Shown here: positions 22,767 to 34,200 of the stretch, one piece after another
Position numbering within the stretch: the stretch's first letter is position 1
How the letters are laid out: every line of letters begins with the position of its first letter
Source: Viola odorata
Taxonomy: Eukaryota > Streptophyta > Magnoliopsida > Malpighiales > Violaceae
Length of the DNA stretch: 64,000 bases
Assembly: GCA_963691705.1 (NCBI GenBank)
Contig: OY829545.1
Span: 33,157,475-33,221,474 of the forward strand
Reading direction: 5' to 3'
Position numbers and translations under genes: made by a program
The notes under the pieces: generated by a model
The model's database searches: none
Seen by the model: only the letters and a program-made list of their open reading frames with translations
What the model was told of the DNA's origin: nothing

Positions 22767-24442
22767 TCAGAGTTGGTCAGGTGGTTCAGCAACATTCATC
22801 TCCTCAGCGACGAATGGCTTGAACCCCTCATAGAAAGTCTTGAGACGATGTCCATTGACCTTGAACGTGACTCCAGTGTCCAAACTTCGAATTTCAACGG
22901 CGCCGTGGTCATGAACGGCTGTGACAACATAAGGGCATGTCCACTTGGACTTCAACTTTCCTGAAAACAATCTCAGACGGGAGTTATAGAGCAAGACCTT
23001 CTGTCCGACCTCGAAAGATTTATGAGATAGGACTTTGTCATGGTAGGCCTTCGTCTTACCCTTGTAGATGAGAGCATTCTCATAGGCATCATCACGAAGC
23101 TCTTCTAACTCCTGAATTTGTAGTTTGCGATGTTGTCCAGCCTCGTCGAGGTTGAAGTTGGCTCTTCGAATAGCCAAAAGGCTTTATGCTCGATTTCCAC
23201 GGGTAAGTGGCAAGGTTTGCCAAAGACAAGCCGGTAGGGGGTCATGCCAATGGGGGTCTTGAACGTTGTTCGATAAGCCAAAAGAGCATCGTCAAGCTTC
23301 AGACTCCAGTCCTTGCGGGATTGGCTGACCGTCTTCTCCAAAATTGCCTTAATCTCTTAATTAGATACCTCGGCTTGACCGTTTGTCTGCGGGTGGTAAG
23401 CTGTAGAGACACGATGTGTGACTCCATACTGCTGGAGCAAGCTGCTGATAACTTGATTGCAGAAATGGGTTCCGCGGTCACTAATGAGGGCTCTCGGAGC
23501 TCCAAACCTGCTAAAAATACGAGAATGAAGAAAAGCTGCAACCACTTTGGAATCATCAATCTTGGTTGCCTTCGCCTCAACCCATTTAGAAACGTAATCA
23601 ACCGCTAAGAGGATATACACATTTCCCTATGAGTTGGGGAAGGGACCCATAAAATCAATTCCCCAGATATCGAAAATTTCACAAGCGATTATACCTGTGA
23701 GTGGCATTTGGTTTCGGGCACCAATGTTACCTGTACTCTGACAGCGCGGGCAAGCTGCACAGAACATGTAGCTGTCTTTGAATAGTGAAGGCCAGTAGAG
23801 TCCTGCTTCCAGAACTTTCATGGTTGTCTTCTTAGCTGCAAAGTGGCCTCCTTCTGTGGAAGAGTGACAGAACCTAAGGATGGTAGGGATCTCATCAGTG
23901 GTGACACATCGTCGGATAACTTGATCGGAACAAAACTTCCAAAGGTACGGGCTGTCCCATATGTAAGACCTGGCTTGTCTCCTGATACGCTTCTGCTCCG
24001 AAGGGGATGAATCCACTGGAAGGTGACCTGTGGTACAGAAATTAGCGATATCAGTAAACCAAGGGTAGTCAATGGCTTGGGCAAGACAAAGTTGTTCATC
24101 AGGGAAAGTTTCACGAATAGGAATAAGTGAATCATCCGACTGGGTAGACAGGCGACTCAGATGATCAGCTACAGAGTTCTCAGTGCCTCTCTTGTCCTTG
24201 ATTTCTAAGTTAAACTCCTGAAGTAGAAGTATCCACCGGATTAGGCGAGGTTTTGCATCTAGCTTGGTCAAGAGGCAGCGGAGTGCGGCATGGTCCGAAA
24301 AGACGGTTACTTGTGTTCCTAAAAGGTACTGACAGAATTTATCCAATGCAAAGACCACGGCGAGGAGTTCCTTCTCTATAGTGGTGTAGTTTCGTTGGGC
24401 AGCATCCATGAGTTTCGAGGCATAGTAGATAACATAAACCTC
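22767..24442 (-). pseudogene. Athila-2 RNase H and integrase
   Basis: Continues the pol frame after the TGA at 24,443. RNase H (FSDHAALRCLL, HLSRL) runs to about 24,130. Integrase has an HHCC zinc region (near 23,730-23,850), core Asp in GIDFMGP (near 23,650), Asp in ISDRGTHF (near 23,470) and Glu in NGQAEVSN (near 23,365). Stops lie at 23,627 (TAG, between the first core Asp and the rest) and 23,357 (TAA, right after the catalytic Glu). A one-base deletion near 23,173-23,178 (TGGGCT reduced to TGGCT) shifts the last 136 codons, which end at 22,767. The original gene was a single uninterrupted frame with gag. Confidence 0.92.
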
Positions 24443-26062
24443 TCAGTCTTTCTTCTGTCCCAACACAACTCCCAAGGCATTATTACTTGCGTCGCACATG
24501 ATTTCGAACTGGAGCGTCCAGTCTGGTGCGCGGATAATGGGGGCTGAGATCAGTTTCTGCTTGAGGAGGTCAAACGCGGCTTTACAGTTCTCGTCGAAGA
24601 TGAATTCAACGTCTCGGCCAAGCAGTTGGCACATCGGCTGGGTGATCTTGGAAAAATCCTTGATAAATCTCCTGTAGAAACCTGCATGGCCTAGAAACGA
24701 ACGTACCTCACGTACACAAGTGGGGTATGGTAAAGACTCTATTACCTCGATTTTTGCTTTATCCACTTCGATTCCCTTGCGAGAAACGATGTGTCCCAAA
24801 ATCAGTCCCTGGTCTACCATAAAGTGACACTTCTCATAATTGAGAACGAGGTTAGTTTCAACACATCTTTGTAAAACTTTTCGCAAGGTGAGTAAACATT
24901 CAGGAAAAGAATTACCGTAAACTGTGAAATCGTCCATAAATACCTCGATTCCTTTTTCAACGAGCTTAGAGAAGATACTGACCATACAACGCTGGAATGT
25001 AGCAGGTGCGTTGCAAAGACCAAAGGGCATCCTTCTGTAAGCGAACGTACCGAAGGGACAGGTGAAGGTGGTCTTGTCTTGATCGTCTAGGGCAACCGGT
25101 ATCTGATGAAATCCTGAATATCCATCGAGGCAGCAGTAATGTGTTTTCCCAGCCAAGCGCTCCAACATCTGGTCAATAAATGGCAAGGGGAAGTGATCCT
25201 TCCTCGTGGCAGCGTTTAATCGACGGTAATCGATGCAGACGCGCCACCCATTCTGTATGCGTGTGGGAATCTGTTCGCCGTTCTGTCCCGTGGTGATTGT
25301 GATACCAGTCTTCTTCGGGACAACTTGAACTGGGCTGACCCAAGTACTGTCCGAGATAGGGTAGATCACACCAGCGTCGAGGAGTTTCAATATTTCTTTC
25401 TTAACGACCTCCATCATAGGTGGGTTAAGACGGCGTTGTGGCTGGCGAACTGACTTGCTATCATCGTCTAGGTGTATCCGATGAGTGCACAGGGCGGGAG
25501 ATAGTCCCTTGATATCCAAAATCGTCCATCCAATAGGTCTCTTGAATTCCTTCAGTAGGGCAACTAGAGATGTTTCTTCTTCGGTATCTAGTTTGCTCGA
25601 GATGATGACAGGCAAAGATTCATTGGCACCGAGGTAAGCATACTTCAGGTGCTCGGGCAAGACTTTGAGTTCCAGGTTTGGGGCCTGCACAATGGAAGGA
25701 GGGAGTTTAGTGTATTCAGAGGGCAGAGGCTTTACCACCATATTAAATGGAGAATGAGGGGTGGTTTCCAAAACAGAAACGATCTCTCGCAGAGCTGGAG
25801 GGGTGATAAATTTGGATTCCAGATCTTGCATTTCCGCGAAGTTGACACTATTGGCTAGGGCAAGCTGCAGATGGTCCATAGAAAATAAGTCAGCAATTTC
25901 CTCAACATCTGGGTCAACAATATCAATAAAATTGAGACTAGAAAATTCAGAAGGGAAACGCATCGCATCAGTCATGCTAAATCGGATAATCCGTCCATCG
26001 AACTCGAGGGTAATCGATGCATCATAGACGTCTATCTTTGCACGTGCAGTCCTGAGGAAAGG
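24443..26062 (-). pseudogene. Athila-2 reverse transcriptase
   Basis: Same frame as gag-protease, entered directly after the stop at 26,063. After a linker (SLNFIDIVDPDVEEIADL) it carries the RT domain with KEILKLLDAGVIYPISDS, WRVCIDYRRLN, YCCLDGYSGFHQIPVAL, FGTFAYRRMPFGLCNAP and the catalytic FMDDF, then the connection and the start of RNase H (MCDASNNALG). A TGA at 24,443-24,445 ends it. Both bordering stops fit CGA-to-TGA change. RT plus RNase H convert genomic RNA to DNA inside the particle. Apart from the bordering stops the RT domain itself is intact. Confidence 0.93.
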
Positions 26063-28306
26063 TCAGCCCAGTAGAACGTCAGAGGATTTAGTTCCTTGCT
26101 CGTTCTCCATGCTGATCACATAAAAGTCGGCTGAAAAGAGGAGGCTGCCGACTTGGACTAGGACGTCTTCAATTATTCCTTCTGGATAGATAATTGATCG
26201 ATCTGCCAGCTGGATGACAACTCTGGTTGGCTTCAGTGGTCCGAGTTCTAGTTGAGCGTATATCGTCAAGGGCAAGACGTTGATACCTGCACCTAAGTCA
26301 CACATAGCTTTGCCAATGTCAGTACCTCCAAGCTTGCAGGGAATCGTAAACATTCCTGGATCTGCACACTTTGGAGGGATTTTTCTTTGAATAACAGTAG
26401 AAACATTAACACCCACACTAATTTTGTTCACGTTAGCCAATTTACTTCTGTTAGTGCATAAGGATTTCAGGAACTTAGCATAACGTGGAACGCTCTTAAT
26501 AGCCTGCATAAGTGGAATGTTAATTTGAACCTTACTGAATAAGTCAAAAATTTCTTTTTCTTCTTTTTCTTTTTTCTTTTTGACTAACCTGTGTGGGAAG
26601 GGAGGCTCAAGGACTTTGATGATGAATTCATCAGAGAATTCAGAACCCTCATTATTAATGGGTGTTCTTGGTTTTCTGGAAGTGTAGACCTTCTTTTCCT
26701 TCTCTGCTCTAACCTCAACTTCTTCAACCATGGGCGTGGGATCAGGGTGCTCAACTTCTTGGGCGAGCGGCTGGCGGTCAGGTAGCTGTGTGCCACTTCG
26801 GAGATTAATGGCACTGGCTCCGTGCTTAGGGTTTGCTTCAGGCTGTGGTGGCAGTCTTCCACCATTTTTCAGCTCCCTCATCTCTGCGGATAGGGTTTCA
26901 AATTTTTTTGTCATGGTTTCATATTTTTTGTTCAATTCGACAACTAACTGTCGCAAACTAGGTTCCTCATTGTTTGGCGGAGTTTGATATTGATGTTGTT
27001 GGTTGTTGTGATAGGTGGGTCGTGGTTTGAAATTCTGGAGGTTGAAGGGTGGATGTTGTTGGTTCTGGAATGGATTTTGTGGCTGCATCTGGTTTTGCAT
27101 AGGTTGCTGCTGGTTATTGTTACCATAGCTCAAGTTCGGGTGGCGCCAACCATTGAGATAATTCTGAGTATATGAATCTTGCTTCCTAGGGGCTCCATTA
27201 TAGTTTCCTATGGCGTTCACATCTACTTCATCTGGAATATGCGGACAGGCGTCCGTAGGGTGGTCAGTAAAGTTGCAGATGCCACAGGCTTTGATCTGCA
27301 CGGGCTGGCCGCTGGTGAAGTTTTGAATCATTCCAGTAAGGGTGGAGAGTTGGTTCTCTATAGCAGCGGATCGAGCGTCATGCATGGGGGGGCTTAATTG
27401 GTCCAACGGCACAGCATTCTTAGCCATGCGTTCTAGAAGAATTTTTGCGTTTTCAGCGGTTAGGGCAAGCATATCACCGTTACTGGCAGCATCTATTAAT
27501 TCTTTGCTTCGCCCCCGCAGTCCCTCATGGAAGTACCCAAGGAGAGCGTGGTCAGGAATGTTGTGAGAGGGGCAGAGATTTTGCATCTTTTTGAACCTCT
27601 CGTAGTACTGTCCAATGTTCTCATTCTCTTTTTGGGTGATGGATACTAGTTGTTTCTTGGTTATATTGGCCATGGAAGTAGGGTAGTATTTTTCAGTGAA
27701 CGCCTTGAACATGTCGACCCAGCAAGTAATGGATAGGGCGGGCAGATCATAGAACCAGTTGCGAGCGTCGTCCTCAAGCGACCACATGAATACTCTAAGC
27801 TTAGCTTGATTAATATCCACCTCTGGGGGTTTTAGAGCTTCACAAACAGTATGGAGCTGCTGAAGATGTCGGAGGGCACTCTCTCTAGGGATGCCATGGA
27901 ACTTGGGCAAGTAGTGGAGGACAGAGGATTTGATAATCCAATCATGGGCAACGGTAGGCCATGCGATGCACCCAGCAGTGGTTTCGGCAGTAGCATTCAG
28001 TTCCGAGATGCAGGGATTGATGACAGCTTCGCCATCCCCACCGTCATCGTTGTCAGCCCCAGCAGGACGTTTGGGGTTTCGGTTCTCGTCAGCCATAGCA
28101 GGACGTTCGGAATTCAGGTTGTCTTCAACGTCTCGATCGAGCAGACCGAAGCGAGCAGGAGGTTCCAAAGTTTCAGGGGAAGGGTCAGACGGATGAGGTG
28201 AAGGAGCTGCAGATTGATTTTGTTTAGCAAGTCTGCGGGCTAATCGTTCTGTTCTCCGGATTTCTGAATCGAAAGGTAGTAAAGTTGCGTTGGAAGACCT
28301 GGTCAT
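26063..28306 (-). CDS. Athila-2 gag-protease
   Basis: ATG at 28,306, 32 bp from the PBS, opens a 747-codon frame. Gag domain: residues about 120-280 (WSLEDDARNWFYDLP, QLVSITQKENENIGQYYERF). The CCHC knuckle CGICNFTDHPTDAC is complete. A Gln/Asn/Pro-rich linker follows, then the protease with CDLGAGINVLPL (catalytic Asp) and DVLLG. The frame ends in TGA at 26,063-26,065, exactly where a conserved Arg of the protease motif DVLLGRPFL is expected, so it is a CGA-to-TGA mutation inside the protease and not a natural gag stop. Gag could still be made. Confidence 0.92.
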   Translation of the reverse strand: MTRSSNATLLPFDSEIRRTERLARRLAKQNQSAAPSPHPSDPSPETLEPPARFGLLDRDVEDNLNSERPAMADENRNPKRPAGADNDDGGDGEAVINPCISELNATAETTAGCIAWPTVAHDWIIKSSVLHYLPKFHGIPRESALRHLQQLHTVCEALKPPEVDINQAKLRVFMWSLEDDARNWFYDLPALSITCWVDMFKAFTEKYYPTSMANITKKQLVSITQKENENIGQYYERFKKMQNLCPSHNIPDHALLGYFHEGLRGRSKELIDAASNGDMLALTAENAKILLERMAKNAVPLDQLSPPMHDARSAAIENQLSTLTGMIQNFTSGQPVQIKACGICNFTDHPTDACPHIPDEVDVNAIGNYNGAPRKQDSYTQNYLNGWRHPNLSYGNNNQQQPMQNQMQPQNPFQNQQHPPFNLQNFKPRPTYHNNQQHQYQTPPNNEEPSLRQLVVELNKKYETMTKKFETLSAEMRELKNGGRLPPQPEANPKHGASAINLRSGTQLPDRQPLAQEVEHPDPTPMVEEVEVRAEKEKKVYTSRKPRTPINNEGSEFSDEFIIKVLEPPFPHRLVKKKKEKEEKEIFDLFSKVQINIPLMQAIKSVPRYAKFLKSLCTNRSKLANVNKISVGVNVSTVIQRKIPPKCADPGMFTIPCKLGGTDIGKAMCDLGAGINVLPLTIYAQLELGPLKPTRVVIQLADRSIIYPEGIIEDVLVQVGSLLFSADFYVISMENEQGTKSSDVLLG

Positions 28307-28337
28307 ACAAAAAAGAAAAGAGCGTTAGTTGCGTTAA

Positions 28338-28355
28338 TCCCCGACAACGGCGCCA
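28338..28355 (-). promoter_or_regulatory. Athila-2 primer-binding site
   Basis: Minus strand TGGCGCCGTTGTCGGGGA, 5 nt inside the 5' LTR end. It matches the Athila-type site complementary to tRNA-Asp, with one likely mismatch. Confidence 0.85.
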
Positions 28356-28360
28356 AAATT

Positions 28361-29741
28361 TGATGTGTTGTCGAAGCACATACAAAAATAATAATAAAAC
28401 CTGCAGGCAGTGTGCACAATAAATTGTGTATAATGGTAACAGGATCGAACACAGGGATTAAGGGACCAATACTCAACTCAATTTGGCAAACTAAATAATC
28501 CAAGCAACAAGTAACCGAAAGGGGGGTTTTGAATAGTTGTTTGATTAATCTAATTATTAACTACGAAAGTAATAAAGACTAATAGCAAAGAGTAATAGAA
28601 GTAATAAGAAATCAGAAGAGACAAGGGTTCTCAGTAAGAGTCCGAATCCGGTTGCATTTATGGTCAGCCGGTCATTGGCGCAATCATCGTCTACCCCGAG
28701 CTGATAGACGCACTATAGGGACCAGGTACGCTTAGGTCCCATGCTTACCTTCGTAATAGAAGTCATCCTAAGGTACGCTTATGGGTTAACCTTGACAGTC
28801 CGCCGTCCTCCAAGGTACGCTTATGGAGGCAACACTCAGATGCCCATGAAGAGGAGGTAAGATGCGTCTAGGGCGAGACACTCGGTACGCTTGAGGCTCT
28901 GCCCTAACGACTCGTCCAATCCAACTGGGGGATACCAGGTTTCCAGTCAGGACCAGTATGGTTATCTGCTCTACCCTGCAGCTTCGCATTAGGTATAACA
29001 ACAGGGACGATTATAATTAATCTAGTTCAATTAATAGGTGATCAAGCTAATAATTACCCTAGGTAATTTGACAATTAATTATTGAACAAGAGGATACCAA
29101 CACAGGATTTATGAAGTACAATCTGACCTCACGGCTTCCCTGGCAACCTTCAATCGACTCTTACCAAGAACAAGGAGATTTAGCCACACATATTAAAAAT
29201 AAAAACAATCAAATAAATAAATTGCATAAGTAAATTAGAAGAAAAGATGAAGAAGAATTCTTATGGATTACCGGCTGGAGCAACTGCTCCGGTTTATTAA
29301 AAAGAAAAGATTGCCGAAGGCAGTGGTGGCGCTAAGAGTCAGTGGGAGAGAAGAGGAGAAAAACTTACTAAAAACCTAATTACTAAAGTATTTATATGCT
29401 TATTACAAATTAAACTCCTAATCTAATTTGAATTCAACTCCCCAAAGGACTTCTACTGCGATTAGGACTTCTGGCGCCTTAATTGAGCAGATCCGATATT
29501 TTTCCTTTATTGCGCTAGTTTCCTTTTCTCGCTAGGACACTGCTGCTTTCCGCGAACGTCCAGCTGCTCGGCCTAGTTGCTCCAATGCATCCCGAAAGTG
29601 ATAGAAAACGTTCCTTTTCGTATTTTCCTCTTAATTTGCCCAGATCTGCCAAAAGTGAATAAACATAGTAACATAAGTAGCATTATGATCTAAAAAGGCA
29701 CATAAAAGAGGGAAGAATTATGGACATAAAACGCTCTATCA
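28361..29741 (-). mobile_element. Athila-2 5' LTR
   Basis: 1,381 bp, same ends and length as the 3' LTR, 20 substitutions apart by eye (13 transitions) and no indel. The minus-strand TATAAATA at 29,389-29,396 is the likely promoter. The perfect TSD TGCGG follows at 29,742-29,746. Confidence 0.95.
29389..29396 (-). promoter_or_regulatory. Athila-2 LTR TATA box
   Basis: TATAAATA on the minus strand, conserved in both LTRs (also 17,874-17,881). It lies about 345 bp from the upstream LTR edge. Confidence 0.6.
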
Positions 29742-29746
29742 TGCGG

Positions 29747-30330
29747 CGTTCACGCACTCTCTCTACGGAACCAGCCTTTCACACACACCTTAGACCTGCA
29801 TCACCAGGGAACATAAGGTTAGAAACATAATAGGGCCATTATAGTTTATCATAGGCATAACATCGAGCAAACACATAGGCAATAGGCATACAATCATGAA
29901 AGACATCACTTCATTGAATAAGCATGATATTACAGACAAGGGCCAAAAAGGTCGCAGACAAGGGGGCCGCCCACACAAAGGCCGACTCAAACACCCTTCC
30001 AATGAATAACCGAGCCCACGGCATAAAGGGACTAATTACTCACTCCCCCAACCCGATTACAAAGATTACCCGTAAGCTCTCATTAAGGTTAAGCAGCCAT
30101 GGGCGTGAACATGCCCTAGGCGAGCTTAGATCTTAACAGTAAGTGTTCGTTAGTCGAGTTTTTGACGGTAGGAACCTAGCGTGCCTAACGGGCATAATGG
30201 AAGGCACTTAATTGAACCAAAATCGACTTTGGGGATTAACTAAAATGAAAATAATAACTGCAGGGATCCCAGGGTGCCTTCTCCCTCTTTTATACATTAT
30301 GAGTTAAAATATTTGTAAGAGAAAAAAAAA
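29747..30330 (-). mobile_element. Chromovirus-like LTR, outer part
   Basis: Continues the LTR split by Athila-2: after the second TGCGG the sequence runs on with no other junction visible. A minus-strand TATAAAAG (reverse complement near 30,287-30,294) is a credible promoter and lies in the expected part of an LTR read right to left. The far boundary was not found, so 30,330 is approximate. No gene in this stretch. Confidence 0.55.
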
Positions 30331-31278
30331 CTTATTAGTAAGATTTATCCATATCCTATAATTTTCCCCGAGAAATTTATCTAAAGTTATAAATTCTATT
30401 TTTGATCCAAATAGACAATAGTTAATAGTCATCAAATGTGAGATTTTGGGTCACCATATCAGCAATTAAATTAAGATATATATAATCAATACATTTTCAA
30501 TTAAAATTGAGTATGATCAGAAGTGATTTAGTGTCATGGAATTTGGTGGGACCAAAAGCTACACCATAATAAAATGGTGGGAAAACCACGACCAGTATCA
30601 GACCCAGAAAGGTATCGTCTTATGAAGATGGGTTAATGATCCATGGTACTTGTAGGAAATTTTATCTTAACAAGATGGGTTAATATTCCTGTTTTATCTG
30701 TTCTTTTTTCTTTTTGATACTAACAGGTAGCAGAATGCAAACCCATTGGCCAAAAAAATAAAGTAATAATAAGTGCAACCATAAATATTTGCCTCGGCAA
30801 CAATTGCCAATGAGCAAGAACCTCTCCTCGAAACCTAAGAAGGTAATTAGATCATTTAAAAAGAAAATGAAAAATGAAAAAGAAGCTGAATTTGTTGCCC
30901 CATTGAATGCTCTACGCAAAAGGCAATAGATTTTTCCGTGCTGTATGCCTACAACTATGCTTATTGTTACAACTTACAACATCGTTCACCCCACAAGATG
31001 AACCCTTACAACAATTTCTGACTCTGTCCCACCTACAATGTTAACCCCTACACAACAATCCCAATATATACACATCCGACCGCATTTGGCTGGAATTGTG
31101 ATGCAGCATTGATGAACTACAAGAATTGAATCACATCCTACGAGGCTTCTGAGTTGAACAGAATATGTATGAATAGCTTCTAAATAAACAAAGCAGGGTA
31201 TCAACTGGACCGCCATCACATTCCCTTGTTCCGATCCACTTCCACCGATTTATGCAGGCTACTGAATTGAACAGAATA
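30331..31278. other. Intergenic AT-rich DNA and probable 3' UTR of the host gene
   Basis: No domain-bearing frame. The part from about 31,000 to 31,278 directly follows the host gene's stop codon (minus strand) and contains two diverged copies of a phrase around ctgaattgaacagaatat (31,151 and 31,262). No poly(A) signal could be assigned with confidence. Confidence 0.5.
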
Positions 31279-34200
31279 TCACCCAGTCCTTCCATCCCGT
31301 TCCCTGTTCCAATCAACTTGCATCAATTTACGTACCTTTGGTAGGCCGCTGGAGTTTCTATTCGAAACTTTTGGAGGTGGAGGCATCATGCATGATTGCC
31401 TCACAACGCAGGCGGTAGCATATCTAGTTTCTTCAATCAAGTCCCTTGCTGGTTTATTGGAGACTGATCTGCATGATTTAGGGGTAGACCAATTTACTGG
31501 CCCTTTCCTAACACCATTGATATGACCAAAGTCCTTTTTATTTGCAATTGCTGAGATCTTGGCCCTTTTAGAGGGCATGACTTGGTCCAAGCGATTTCTC
31601 AAGTGGCCAGACCCCGTTAATGAAGTTGAAGCAACAACCACCACTTCAGATTTCTCACTTGATTTTGATTTTCGGGCTTTCATAGCCTTCTGTGAAAGCT
31701 TCTTCGGCCACGTCATTGTTCCATCTGGATTTGACCTCAAGGCATCAGTGGCAATGTCGCACAAAATCTGAGCAGCCGCAAATAATCTTGGACAATATTC
31801 AACTGTCACGAAGAAAATATCATAAAATCAAAGCTTCATCTAATAAAAAGAGCAGAATAAAAGAGAGCTTATGCTAATGGTGCTAAAACACATAGGAGCT
31901 TTACTGGTAACTGCAAATCATACCTTTTCCTGGATACTTCAGGTCATCCTCAGGTTTGTCTGCATTTGAAACAAAGCATACTCCATTATGCTATTTAAAG
32001 ATTCCATACATCTGAAAGATATTCAAGTCTCAAAAAACCATCCCAAGAAGGATAATCTTCAAGAAGTTATTACCTGGAGAAAGTTGAGGAATTACAGAAG
32101 ATGGTCCAGAAGGCAAATGCTGACATGCGAAAGAATCAGATGTTGTAATATTTTCCACCATAGACAACTTTGGCCCATGCGATGGAACTAGTGTTTCATC
32201 ATACGTTAGTGACTCCAGGTTCATAAAACTATTAGAGGCAGTCGCAAGAGAACTTGCATTGTTCCCAATCCTCGCCCATCTACCTTGGCATGTGCTTCTA
32301 CCCCATAAAATCTTATTTGCATCAGAGTTAGTTCTACAGTGCCCAGTAAAAGCATGCGACCAAGGAAATGCAGGCAAGCTAGGCCGTCGAGATATTTGCT
32401 TTCCTTGACGTGGATCGGGGCCATGCTTTGATGATGCAGTAGGCTTGGACGCATCCAGAAGCAAAGACTCCAAATCTTTGGGGGGAGGAAGTGCCAACCG
32501 TTCCAAAGTATCTTTAGGTTGGTCAAACGAAAAATCAAGCAAATTAGCAGAAGTTTCAGCCAATTTGCGAGAATCCTGTAAATTGAAGAAGGGGGAACAT
32601 ATAGAGCATGGATAATTAACCATTAGCATGCAATATCATTAACTATGAACAACAATCTACACAAGCATGTAAGATCATACTTGCAAAAGGCAAACTTTTG
32701 GCATAGTTTAAAAAATCTTTTGATTTTCCCAACCTAAGTCATTGCCAATGGATGTTGATCTGGTAAAAATGGCTTTAGGAATCACTGAAGCGCAAAATAA
32801 TACTTTTTTTTCCTCAAAATGTCAACTGGCATTAAAATTTAAAGGAATGATTTATAATATGTTTACCCAGCTTTACACCTATACTGTTCTAAACCAGAAA
32901 GAAAAGATTCAGACATTGTCCTTCATGCTAGTATCCAAACCATCATATTAGAATATTGTCTCCTTAACTAACCTTGTCAGACGAAGATAAATCAATTGTG
33001 GGAGAACCTCCATCTGCCACAACAGAAACAGAGCTAGGCAGGCATGCAGACATTTTCTCATTCGAGTTCAGCTCAGTAGTACTTTGACCCGGAGCAGGCC
33101 TAGAAAGCTGAAGAATAGAGCAAGCCTTTCTAACTGAATGAACAATATTTTCAGTCAAGTTTGCTGCTTTCTTCCCCTTATCTTTGCATATGCTAGTACA
33201 CTCATAAGTTCCATCAAGGAGATCATTTAATGATAAATCATCGACTAGCTTCGTCACGTCATTAACTTCTGTCTTCAGACCATATAGTCCTGAGATAAAT
33301 ACCCACATGTGCATATATGAGTTTTAAGGGGGGGAAAATCAACCTAAGGAAGTACATAGCTTATAGAGGCAAATCATTAATAAAGAAATAAAATCATACT
33401 GCAGTCTGAGTCAAGGAAAAAGACAATCCTGATAAAGCTGAAATCATTGAAATTCATACCTTTTGAATCATTAACCTTAATAATTAATATTCATGGAAAA
33501 ACAGAGATAGATTTACCAGATCAAATTATTAGCACAGCATAGTCAAATGCAAATTTACCAAATCAAATTCAATATGAAGTGCTGGATCACGTCCCAGCAG
33601 GCAATATTTATAGGAAAGGAACTTCACTCCCCCTTCCCCACAACCCTCAACCCTACAACAGCTAGAAATATTCCAAATTGGGCTAATAATTCACAAGAAA
33701 TGGCAATCCTATTCAATAACCAGTCTGTGCATCCTGAACATCACAACATATCAGCCAAAATATGCATGCTTCAACTAGCAAAACAACATTAAAGAACAAC
33801 AAAGAAACACATTTACCAGCTCTACAACTCAAGGAATTTTCATGATACAACTTGTGTGCATTATATAATTAATAACAGCAGGAAGCAGCAACAAATATTA
33901 AAACCAAATACAATTTCCAATGAAAACGGATATAGAGACAAGAATGGAGCTTTTCGTGAGCACATCATACCAAAAAAGTTGTTTCCTCCAGCAGCTGAAC
34001 TGAAGCTCGCCAAACCTGACTTCACAGAGAAGGACTTATATTTGGCCTTCACAGAAACCCTGGAATTTCTTCTGTCACCTCGCTTGCTCCCAGACATATT
34101 CCTTTGTTTCCCCAAATGAGCTCTCTCTACATTTGACATAGAGTATAGTACAATTAGCATAAAATAGTTGCAGTGGCCTACAGCTTTTATGAAAACAAAA

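Larger units (their letters stand above)
16846..29741 (-). mobile_element. Athila-2, complete 12.9 kb Ty3/gypsy element
   Basis: Two LTRs of identical length (1,381 bp; 16,846-18,226 and 28,361-29,741) with TG...CA ends are flanked by a perfect 5 bp duplication TGCGG (16,841-16,845 and 29,742-29,746). In minus orientation the order is LTR, PBS, gag, protease, RT, RNase H, integrase, Athila ORF-1, 3' non-coding region, purine tract, LTR. I counted 20 LTR-LTR differences by eye (about 1.4%), so the insertion is young. Coding is broken by four nonsense codons and two frame changes. It sits in the LTR of the chromovirus-like element. Confidence 0.95.
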
